The notes under the pieces were generated by a model. It was not told the DNA's origin, did no database searches, and saw nothing but the letters and a program-made list of their open reading frames with translations. Below, piece after piece: positions 34,263 to 41,506 of a stretch of 42,715 nt of DNA. The position numbers and the translations under genes are program-made. How positions within the stretch are numbered: position 1 is the first letter of the stretch; each line of letters opens with the position of its first letter. The DNA is from JAIVGZ01 sp964552205 (GTDB lineage: Bacteria; Pseudomonadota; Gammaproteobacteria; Natronospirales; JAIVGZ01): positions 1 to 42,715 of the forward strand of contig CAZKFT010000015.1 of assembly GCA_964552205.1 (NCBI GenBank), read 5' to 3'.

Positions 34263-34679
34263 CTAGAGACGCTCTTCGAACTTGTGGTAGGTATAATGGG
34301 AACCTGTGTAGTTTAAATAGATAATAAGATTGTTTTCTTTTTCATTATACACATATTTTGTCTTTGATCTGAGGTCTTTCACAATAACACAAAGATTAAA
34401 AATGCGACAAAAAACCGCAATTTCAGGTTCACCACCCCAGGTTGATTTGTGAGACATTTTGTCAAGATAAGCGTCAATATCCTTGTGAGATTCGACGACA
34501 GTATACAATTCAAGCCAAGAACGAAGAGAGTCGTCTGCAATAATTTCCTCTTGATTTAATCGCATGTAATTCACAATGATGTTCCGCACGTCAACCTTTT
34601 TTTTCCCAAGCATCGCCTCCAACGCCTCTGCAAGCGAATCAAAAAGACAGCTCATGACTGCGCAAAAATTGAGTTTCAA
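34263..34679 (-). CDS. OTU-like cysteine protease (candidate deubiquitinase)
   Basis: 138 aa from ATG 34677-34679. VMSCLFDSLAEAL near residues 8-20 matches the OTU catalytic helix (NCLFxSL, Cys11). WGGEPEIAVFCRIFNLCVIV near 82-101 is the conserved 'WGGExEI' middle block. YLNYTGSHYTYH near the end supplies the catalytic His. The usual Asp three residues before the Cys is not present (VMSC for DGNC), so activity may depend on another residue. Shorter than most OTU domains (about 150-180 aa). OTU enzymes cut ubiquitin chains, and in a window with HECT, RING and Skp1 genes this is the opposing activity. Confidence 0.75.
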   Translation of the reverse strand: MKLNFCAVMSCLFDSLAEALEAMLGKKKVDVRNIIVNYMRLNQEEIIADDSLRSWLELYTVVESHKDIDAYLDKMSHKSTWGGEPEIAVFCRIFNLCVIVKDLRSKTKYVYNEKENNLIIYLNYTGSHYTYHKFEERL

Positions 34680-34750
34680 AAAGAGTTTGCGTTAGAATCA
34701 AAACAATTGTTGTTTTCCTTCTTATTCAGTTGAAACAAAAAAAAATCAAG

Positions 34751-35705
34751 ATGTTTGGCGGCGGAGTGAAAAGACCCAAAGAACCCTCGAAGAAGCTTGC
34801 TGATCACAAGATGCTCTTATTTTATACTACCGAAGGCAAATTGTATAAAGCCACGAATGAGTTTGTTTTGGAAATGGATCGCAAGACCGCTGCTGCTATT
34901 GAACGAGAAACCGTGAAAAAGGTCAAGAAGGAATTTGAAGAAAAGAACACTGTTGACACTCGCCCCAACATTGAACAATTGTTGGAATGGGCTGAACAAG
35001 AAATGGTGGATGTTGATTGGAAGCAACAAACTTGCAAGCTCCGCACCAACATTCAATCCAGACTCAAGCAAGAAGTTCGCAAGATCCGCGAGCAAGAAAA
35101 AAAGATGAAAGAAGCTAGCCTCTCCTTGGGCGAAAAGGCTGATCGTTTGTTCACTCGTGCTGCTTCCTTTTTCTCTCGTGCCACCAAATTTGGAGACTCT
35201 GAAATCACCGACCCCTTGAAGAAGGGCACCGAACGCAGTGCTCAAGAGACCTACAATCAAGCCGTCGAAATCCTCAACCAACTAAAGCAAAAGGTTGCCG
35301 AAGGTGACGAAGTTGCTATCAAGGATTACGATCTCTTCAAGATCAAACAAGCCCGCAATTTGGATGAAAATGGCAACATCAAAAAACTCGAAGAGTTGAT
35401 CACCATCAATCTGTACAACAAACGCACTCACGAAGAAATCTCCCACAGCCACGAGGAAGGTGAAGAGCACGCTGAAGAAGCAGAGCACGCNNNNNNNNNN
35501 NNNNNNNNNNNNNNNNNNNNNNNNNNNNNNNNNNNNNNNNNNNNNNNNNNNNNNNNNNNNNNNNNNNNNNNNNNNNNNNNNNNNNNNNNNAGAGCACGCT
35601 GAAGAAGCAGAGCACGCCGAAGAACCTGCTGAAAAACGCTCCAAGAGCAACGAGGAAGAGCAAGTCGAAGAGGAAGCCTCTGATGATGCCACTGCTGCCC
35701 AATAA
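34751..35705 (+). CDS. Lysine/glutamate-rich probable structural protein
   Basis: ATG 34751 (MFGGGVKRPKEPSKKLADHK). The frame enters a 100-N run at 35491 and resumes as EHAEEAEHAEEPAEKRSKSN, ending ATAAQ with TAA in CAATAAA. The flanks share 27 identical bases. Collapsing them gives 275 aa, and any true gap divisible by three also keeps frame. The body is helical and highly charged (AAAIERETVKKVKKEFEEKN; SLSLGEKADRLFTRAASFFS), and the tail is acidic. GC-rich third positions and a regular codon choice compared with nearby genes hint at high expression. Likely an abundant virion or nucleoid protein (inference). Confidence 0.82.
35491..35590. other. Assembly gap (100 N) with 27-bp identical flanks
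   Basis: The 27 bases before the gap (AGAGCACGCTGAAGAAGCAG... ) reappear right after it. This may be a collapsed tandem repeat encoding HAEEAE units, or a scaffold overlap as at the 55-mer joins. The number of repeat units is unknown. Confidence 0.85.
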
Positions 35706-35789
35706 ATTCTTTCTTTTCATATCACATCCCACTTGCGTTACTATCCCTCTTATTTTCTCTTGTTTTGCTATAGTAGCATAGAATCCAAG

Positions 35790-36332
35790 ATGACTGGTGT
35801 GATTCCATTATTTTTAGTGACTGTCTATTGGGGGATGAAATTGAGCGACCTTCCAGTCTGGAAGGAAGAAGATCTCTCTTTTCTACCCATTGCATTTTTA
35901 ACCTTTTATTATCTCATCGAGTTTTTCTGTTTTGCAAAAGCACCCTCTGCCTCCCCCAACTATGACTCGGATCTTGAAGAAGAAGAACTATCGACCGAAG
36001 ACTCTTCCGAAGAGGAAGAAGAGGAAGAACAAACAAAAAAATCGAGCAGCACAAGAACCTCTTCCAGCAGAAAATCATCAGCCGAAGAAACGGAAAAAGA
36101 AAAGTCATCTCTCGAATCTTTGGTTACAGTGTTACATGCAATGACAGGTGGAACTGGATTCAAACGATTTGATCCCATGATGAAAGAACCACTCGCAATT
36201 GTATCATTTGGCAAGAAATCGGTCAAATTTCATCTTTATCAGTCCGAAGACGAATACATCATCTTTTCTTCTGAACTGGCCCTTGTCTCTGCAAAAAAAC
36301 ACAATGAACAGAATATTTCTGATACACAATAA
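35790..36332 (+). CDS. Two-TM membrane protein with acidic/serine linker
   Basis: 180 aa from ATG 35790 (MTGVIPLFLVTVYWGMKLSD). Two hydrophobic segments at about residues 3-20 and 30-50 (FLPIAFLTFYYLIEFFCFAK). These are followed by a low-complexity acidic/Ser tract (EEEELSTEDSSEEEEEEEQ) and a small C-terminal globular part. The stop is within CAATAAA. No family recognised. The upstream frame is open from 35733 without a better ATG. Confidence 0.75.
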   Translation: MTGVIPLFLVTVYWGMKLSDLPVWKEEDLSFLPIAFLTFYYLIEFFCFAKAPSASPNYDSDLEEEELSTEDSSEEEEEEEQTKKSSSTRTSSSRKSSAEETEKEKSSLESLVTVLHAMTGGTGFKRFDPMMKEPLAIVSFGKKSVKFHLYQSEDEYIIFSSELALVSAKKHNEQNISDTQ

Positions 36333-36401
36333 ATGAATTTCAATTTATTTATTTTTTAATTGGAGTGGGTCTGAGTTGTTTTTTCATTATCACCAGAAGG
36401 A

Positions 36402-36833
36402 TCAGGAGGAAGGAGGAGCATCAGAAGGAGGGGGACCACCCGAAGGATCAGAAGGAGCTGATGAACCAGAAGGAGAACTTGAAAGAGTTTCGGGAGGAGC
36501 ACTAATTGAGGGTGGAGCAGAACTGCTAGAACCAGAACTACTTGCCGTGGATGGACTTGTATCGACAAGCGTTTTGACTTTTGCCGACCATGACTGGGTA
36601 TCGGTTTCAAGGGCATTCAAAAATTGAGTTTTCTCATCTGACGTGAGAGGAGACACAGGTATGGAGGATTTTGATTCAATTTCTGACTTGATTTCTGATT
36701 CGTACCGTATTATTTCATTCTGAAGAAACAATTCAAAAGAGCGAAGCAACGGAAAGGCTTCGTGGCTTTGAAGAGATTGAAACAAAGAAGTCTTTGATTC
36801 TTCTAAAACTCGGACATAATGGAACAGGTCCAT
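36402..36833 (-). CDS. Helical protein with Pro/Ser/Gly-rich C-terminal tail
   Basis: 143 aa from ATG 36831-36833 (MDLFHYVRVLEESKTSLFQS). The N-terminal 95 residues are helical. The rest is a low-complexity Ser/Pro/Gly/Ala tail (PPSISAPPETLSSSPSGSSA). No known family. The tail resembles a flexible virion-surface or scaffold linker. Confidence 0.7.
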   Translation of the reverse strand: MDLFHYVRVLEESKTSLFQSLQSHEAFPLLRSFELFLQNEIIRYESEIKSEIESKSSIPVSPLTSDEKTQFLNALETDTQSWSAKVKTLVDTSPSTASSSGSSSSAPPSISAPPETLSSSPSGSSAPSDPSGGPPPSDAPPSS

Positions 36834-36879
36834 CACAATTTTTAATAATTCTCTACCTATTAATCAGATCGAATAAAAA

Positions 36880-37272
36880 ATGGCAAGAATCGAAAAAGTC
36901 TATTCTAATTATTTCGGTAAAAATCAACCCGCTCAGGTGCAAACGCCTGCACAAGTTGCAGTTCCCGAGTACAATGTTGCCTCTGAACTTTTTGATGTGT
37001 TAGAGGAGCAAAACCAGACGACTCAATTTCGGTTTGACGCTCTCAGCGATACACTTGCTTCTCTTCAACGACAAATTTCAGCCACAACACCTTTATTAAA
37101 GACCGAATCCGAGACCGCATCCAGCGAAGAGCCGGAAGAAAAACCAAATGTCTTTGAAGACGATTTCATCATCAAATGGACTCGCGTGCTGATTGTCGTT
37201 TTGGTCGTATTTTTATCGATGGCCACACTGGTTCTTTTCTGGAGAGCCATTCTTGCCTCCGCTCGCAAATAA
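36880..37272 (+). CDS. Tail-anchored membrane protein, 130 aa
   Basis: ATG 36880 (MARIEKVYSNYFGKNQPAQV). A soluble N-terminus with a short coiled coil (TQFRFDALSDTLASLQRQIS), then an acidic linker and a C-terminal transmembrane helix (RVLIVVLVVFLSMATLVLFW) with a short basic end ASARK. This is a tail-anchor layout. The stop lies in AAATAAA. Probable virion membrane protein by context. Confidence 0.78.
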   Translation: MARIEKVYSNYFGKNQPAQVQTPAQVAVPEYNVASELFDVLEEQNQTTQFRFDALSDTLASLQRQISATTPLLKTESETASSEEPEEKPNVFEDDFIIKWTRVLIVVLVVFLSMATLVLFWRAILASARK

Positions 37273-37399
37273 ACACATTTGCGCTTACCTTTGTTGTCCC
37301 TTTTTTTTAGAGCAATTTTCATTCACAAAATTCAAAAAGTCTCGTTGAGTTGTAAAGGTTTTCCATCTGCCTATAATTCATCAGAAATCAAACAAAAAA

Positions 37400-37831
37400 A
37401 TGACTGCCTCCAATAAAAAAGCCAAGCCAGTTGAAGAGTCCGAAAAGCCCAAGGTTGCCAAACCTCAAAAGAAGATCACCAAAAAAAGATTGACCGACGA
37501 ATTTGCCTCTTATCGAAGTGTTTGCCAGAATGCTGTGGAGAGTTTGGTTCATGTTGAAGTTATCCCCAATCCTGGGGAACAACTTTTTGGAAAGAAGATG
37601 AGCGACCTCTGTGGTGCTACTTTGATCGATCTTGCTGCCACCAAGAACAACTTGCCCGTTCTCTGCAAAGCCTTGTGCCAAGCTTATCTGAATTACGAGA
37701 ATGGCGTTGAACCCAAGAAACGCGAACCCAGAAAGAAGAAAAAGGCTGCTGTTGCAGAAGAACAAGATGCTCCCGTCCAAGAACAACCCGCCCAAGACGC
37801 CGTCCAACCCGAGCCTGTCGCTGCTCAATAA
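37400..37831 (+). CDS. Basic DNA-binding-like protein with acidic/Gln-rich tail
   Basis: 143 aa from ATG 37400 (MTASNKKAKPVEESEKPKVA). A Lys-rich N-terminal tail leads into a helical core of about 75 residues (RLTDEFASYRSVCQNAVESL, GATLIDLAATKNNLPVLCKA). A KKREPRKKKKAA basic patch and a Gln/Pro/Ala tail follow. The layout, basic tail plus compact helical core, is chromatin-protein-like, but I cannot align it to a histone fold. The stop lies in CAATAAA. Confidence 0.75.
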   Translation: MTASNKKAKPVEESEKPKVAKPQKKITKKRLTDEFASYRSVCQNAVESLVHVEVIPNPGEQLFGKKMSDLCGATLIDLAATKNNLPVLCKALCQAYLNYENGVEPKKREPRKKKKAAVAEEQDAPVQEQPAQDAVQPEPVAAQ

Positions 37832-37897
37832 AAACAATCTTTATTATCGATCAATAGTCAGAGCGCTTTTTCAAATAGAATTTCATTAGGGCACCAA

Positions 37898-38221
37898 ATG
37901 GCTTCTGTAGCTTATCTTTTGTTTCTCCTTTCTCCAATTCCAATTGGTTTTGAATTTGGGTTTGGAAGTAATCTATTGCTCAGAATTATATTGGAAAAAT
38001 ATCCAGTAATTCGTTTAAGCACTATTCAAAAGGCACATGGCATAGGTATTGGGATAGGAGTGGCTTCAACAATTCTCACATACGCCATCCTTCAAAAATC
38101 GTTACAACAGACTTCCGACACAAAGAAGAAAGAAGTATACAAAACAAACGCTGTGTTGTGTGGAATGGCCTGTTTTGGAGTCACGTCATTCTGCGTTGGT
38201 GGATACTGGGTCTTGAAATAA
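37898..38221 (+). CDS. Small multi-pass membrane protein, 107 aa
   Basis: ATG 37898 (MASVAYLLFLLSPIPIGFEF). Three hydrophobic segments: residues 2-25, about 47-66 (GIGIGIGVASTILTYAILQK) and 85-105 (VLCGMACFGVTSFCVGGYWV). It is Gly-rich in the middle helix. The stop lies in AAATAAA. No family recognised. Confidence 0.75.
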   Translation: MASVAYLLFLLSPIPIGFEFGFGSNLLLRIILEKYPVIRLSTIQKAHGIGIGIGVASTILTYAILQKSLQQTSDTKKKEVYKTNAVLCGMACFGVTSFCVGGYWVLK

Positions 38222-38290
38222 ATTGAAAACTTTTGTCTTTTATTCATTCTTTGTTTTTTGCTCCATGACACACGCATCACCAATCACATA

Positions 38291-40903
38291 ATGAGTAATC
38301 ATTCGCTGATTTATTTGCTTCCCATGTTTCTACGATTGCAATATCAAGAACATTGTTGGGATCATTCTTTAAATACGAGGACAAAAGGATTCATCCGCCT
38401 CAAAATGGTGATGGACGAAACCGGATTTATCTTCCAAAGATGTCAAAATAATAAATTTCATGATCGTGTTTGTAAATTGGTTGTCCTTGTGGGGACGTGC
38501 GCTTCACTTACCAGAAAAAGAGTGGCTTGTATCAATGATAGTAGCAAAGAAAAGATGGAAAGCAGCGAAAGTGAAGAAGAGCAAATTCTTTCTACTCCTT
38601 TGAATCCACCGAATGATCCTCGTCAAAAGGTCAGACCAAGAAACATTCGAAAACGCTCTGCTCAAGAGTTGTCCTATTTGGAACTGGATGAGGATATGTT
38701 TGCTTCTGACCGTTCGGTTTCAGAAAAGTCTCACTCTGAAGAAGATTATCCTGCTCCCAAACGTACTCGTTCCAGCGAACAGCGTCCTGCACCTGTTCCT
38801 GCTCCTCCAAAACCGGTCGAGGAAAAATCCGATTTCATAGAGAATCATAACAAAATATTAGAAACCTTACAAAGTCAATTGGATGATCTCGAAAATCTCT
38901 ATATTCAACCACAACCATCAGACTCTTTGGATCCACGATTCTTGGACGGCTTGTGCCAATGCATGACCTCCATCGCTAAATTGACCGACCTGAGTTTTAG
39001 CGAAGATATGCCTGCTGATTACTACTTTTCNNNNNNNNNNNNNNNNNNNNNNNNNNNNNNNNNNNNNNNNNNNNNNNNNNNNNNNNNNNNNNNNNNNNNN
39101 NNNNNNNNNNNNNNNNNNNNNNNNNNNNNNATCCTTCGCAACCAGGCAAAAAAGAGAACATTGAAAGATGATCGCAATTTTATGGACTTGATGAGCATCC
39201 CCGAAAGCGTCACTCTTTTCAATCAGATACGCTCGGAATCTGCTCTGTTTCAAGAGAACGAAGGCGAGACCAACAACACACCTGTCATTGAAATATTCCT
39301 CGAGTATATCACGCTCTACTGCTTGAGCAACTGCCTGAGAAGAAAAGGAGACAGTGTCTATGAACCCGTGTACACAGAAAGAGGCTACCACACTCGCTGT
39401 TTTCAAGAAAAATGCTCCATCGAGAGTATGATTTGGACACTATCCACACAAGAAAAAATGATTCCCCATCTTCTTCGAAACACCCAAACCATCCGTGATA
39501 TTGTGTCCTTTTTCCTAAAAGACACACCGGCTTTCAAGAATCAAACCCGCTTTTCAAAAATCTTGCCTCATATCGAAGAGAATCGCGACTATATATCCTG
39601 GAAGAATGGCATCCACTATCTCCCTTATGACATCTTTTACCCTTATGACTCTTCTCAACCCCCAACCTCTTCTATCATTGCCGCTGAACAGATTCCACCC
39701 ATCGATCCTCTGTTGGTCACTTGTACGTTTCAAGACAAGGAATTTGTTCATCAATTCAACATCGATTGGCACGACATCAAAGTTGCTCACGATAATATCT
39801 TGTTTCACCAACACCATTACGTGCCAGTGAGCGAAGACGAAATCCCAGAAGACACCAAGAAATACTTGAAAAAAGAAAACATTGCCTTCTACATTGACAA
39901 ACAGGGCGGCAAATTCTCCGAGCCTTCTGACGATACTCGACCTGTTTACAATTTTACCGAGTCTGGAGAATGGGCATACGCGTTGATGGGACGAAGTCTG
40001 TTCTGGCTCAAACAAATGGATGATTGGCCGGTCACCATCTTTTTTATTGGTTATGCTGGCACGGGCAAAACCTCTCTTGTCAATTCGATTGCAAGTTTGT
40101 ATCCCATCCAAAAAGTTGGCATTATTGCCAACAAGACAGAAGAAAAGTGGAGTTTGGCTGGCTGTGACGACAAGGACCCGTGGTATGTGCTCATTTGCCC
40201 CGAAATGCAGAGAAATGCCAACTGGAATCAAGGCGAATTCATGCAGTGTTCTGGAGGAGAAATTGTGGAACTCAAAAGCAAGTTCAAAAACAAAAAACCC
40301 ATTCGTTGGAGAACACCTATCTTGATGGCCGGAAACGAAATGATCAAAACATGGAGAGATGTGGCACAAAACTTATTTCGTCGTACGTGCGTGTTAGACT
40401 TTCGTTTTTACGTCAACCCAAAAGACTCGAGTCCCAATTTGCTCAAAGAACTGGAGAATGACTTGCCTTTGTTTGTTCAGAAATGCGTTCGGGCCTATCT
40501 TGACAGCGTGATGTTGTATCGACACAAAAACTTGACCGATGTTTTCCCAAAGAACATTATCGAGGCTACCACCAATGCTGTTTCATCTACCAACCCCTTT
40601 TCTCGCTTCTTTAACGAACCAAGTCTCTTTTCCGTCAACCCCAACTATCAAGAAAAGTACACCGATTTTAAAAAGATCTTTCTTCGCTGGTGCTTGAACA
40701 AAGGTCTGGCCACCAAATTCATCAAGTTCTCTGAAGAGGATTATCAACCTGTCTTTGACCAATTCGGCATCAAGCTGGAGACTCAGCGAGACGAGTCAGA
40801 CGTCCGTCGTCACCACATCCAAGTATTAAAGGGGATCAAGTTTACAGATCAAGCTCTCGATCTCTTGAACGACGAAATTCCTGTCGATCCACCCCAACAA
40901 TAA
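38291..40903 (+). CDS. D5-like SF3 helicase (replicative helicase)
   Basis: About 870 aa including a 100-N gap, whose flanks are in the same frame. The SF3 core is clear: Walker A GYAGTGKTSLVNSIASLYP near residue 587, Walker B-like VLICPEM, sensor segment ILMAGNEMI, and the arginine-finger region NLFRRTCVLDF. Upstream is a D5_N-like helical domain containing GEWAYALMGRSLFWL. In poxviruses and other giant viruses D5 is the hexameric helicase-primase at the fork. Here the N-terminal 250 residues are low complexity (SESEEEQ, PAPVPAPPKP), with no AEP primase motif visible, although the N gap could hide sequence. The start is uncertain: ATG 38291 keeps a long open frame, and ATG 38555 (MESSESEEEQILSTPLNPPN) looks like a natural acidic N-terminus. 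The stop lies in CAATAAA. Confidence 0.93.
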   Translation: MSNHSLIYLLPMFLRLQYQEHCWDHSLNTRTKGFIRLKMVMDETGFIFQRCQNNKFHDRVCKLVVLVGTCASLTRKRVACINDSSKEKMESSESEEEQILSTPLNPPNDPRQKVRPRNIRKRSAQELSYLELDEDMFASDRSVSEKSHSEEDYPAPKRTRSSEQRPAPVPAPPKPVEEKSDFIENHNKILETLQSQLDDLENLYIQPQPSDSLDPRFLDGLCQCMTSIAKLTDLSFSEDMPADYYFXXXXXXXXXXXXXXXXXXXXXXXXXXXXXXXXXXILRNQAKKRTLKDDRNFMDLMSIPESVTLFNQIRSESALFQENEGETNNTPVIEIFLEYITLYCLSNCLRRKGDSVYEPVYTERGYHTRCFQEKCSIESMIWTLSTQEKMIPHLLRNTQTIRDIVSFFLKDTPAFKNQTRFSKILPHIEENRDYISWKNGIHYLPYDIFYPYDSSQPPTSSIIAAEQIPPIDPLLVTCTFQDKEFVHQFNIDWHDIKVAHDNILFHQHHYVPVSEDEIPEDTKKYLKKENIAFYIDKQGGKFSEPSDDTRPVYNFTESGEWAYALMGRSLFWLKQMDDWPVTIFFIGYAGTGKTSLVNSIASLYPIQKVGIIANKTEEKWSLAGCDDKDPWYVLICPEMQRNANWNQGEFMQCSGGEIVELKSKFKNKKPIRWRTPILMAGNEMIKTWRDVAQNLFRRTCVLDFRFYVNPKDSSPNLLKELENDLPLFVQKCVRAYLDSVMLYRHKNLTDVFPKNIIEATTNAVSSTNPFSRFFNEPSLFSVNPNYQEKYTDFKKIFLRWCLNKGLATKFIKFSEEDYQPVFDQFGIKLETQRDESDVRRHHIQVLKGIKFTDQALDLLNDEIPVDPPQQ
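39031..39130. other. Assembly gap (100 N) inside the D5 helicase gene
   Basis: Here the flanks are not repeated (ending GCTGATTACTACTTTTC, resuming ATCCTTCGCAACC), so unlike the 55-mer joins this looks like genuinely missing sequence. Frame continuity across 100 N means the true length is 1 modulo 3. Confidence 0.9.
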
Positions 40904-40960
40904 AAAAATTCTAGTTTCACGCGGGTTTCGGATCATGACCTAATAATGACCGTCCTATGA

Positions 40961-40976
40961 CCCGGTCATGACCGGG
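40961..40976. repeat. Perfect 16-bp GC-rich palindrome
   Basis: CCCGGTCATGACCGGG is its own reverse complement. It lies in the 151-bp spacer between the D5 helicase and the histone H3 gene, with partial copies just upstream (GGATCATGACC, AATGACCGTCC) and GGTCA just downstream. Related to the elements at 28663 and 25465-25586. Confidence 0.85.
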
Positions 40977-41054
40977 CCAAGGTCACTTTTGAAACAGTTT
41001 CCAAACAAATTTCAAACCTTCAACTCTTCTCATCTTTCAAAAAAATCTCTTACT

Positions 41055-41483
41055 ATGGCTCGCTCTAAACAAACCGCTAAGAAATCAAGCCCGGAAGACT
41101 TTCAAAAACGAATGAAAGCTGGCAAAAGCCCTCGTTATGCTGTGAAATCTCCTATCAAGCAAAAACAAATTTCTGGCGTCAAAAAGCCTCACCGCTTCCG
41201 ACCTGGTACTGTTGCCTTGCGTGAAATCAGAAAATATCAAGGCTCGACCGAATTATTGATCAAAAGACTTCCCTTTCAACGCCTTGTCCGTGAAGTTGCA
41301 CAAGACTACAAGAGCGACTGTCGCTTCCAATCGTCAGCTCTCCTTGCTCTTCAACAAGCATCCGAAGCCTATCTCGTTGGTCTCTTCGAAGACGCAAATC
41401 TCTGTGCCATCCACGCCAAACGAGTCACTGTGATGCCCAAGGATATGCAACTCGCTCGAAGAATCCGAGGAGAACGTGCTTAG
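41055..41483 (+). CDS. Near-canonical histone H3
   Basis: 142 aa from ATG 41055. The tail begins ARSKQTAKKS, keeping R2, K4, Q5, T6, K9 and S10 of H3 (T3 is Ser, R8 is Lys). It is about six residues longer than a normal H3 tail and holds two KSP motifs (GKSPRYAVKSPIK). GVKKPHRFRPGTVALREIRK opens the core. LLIKRLPFQRLVREVAQDY, FQSSALLALQQASEAYLVGL, FEDANLCAIHAKRVTVMPKD and the ending RRIRGERA complete a full histone fold. It could enter real nucleosomes with H4. The stop is TAG, with AAATAAA eight bases beyond. The second, divergent H3 is at 12130. Confidence 0.97.
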   Translation: MARSKQTAKKSSPEDFQKRMKAGKSPRYAVKSPIKQKQISGVKKPHRFRPGTVALREIRKYQGSTELLIKRLPFQRLVREVAQDYKSDCRFQSSALLALQQASEAYLVGLFEDANLCAIHAKRVTVMPKDMQLARRIRGERA

Positions 41484-41506
41484 AGTTTTAAATAAACACA
41501 GTTTTT

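Noticed and set aside
37400..37831. Another core histone (basic tail plus helical core)
   Set aside because: The helical core does not align with H2A, H2B, H3 or H4 landmarks that I can see, so it is listed only as a basic DNA-binding-like protein.
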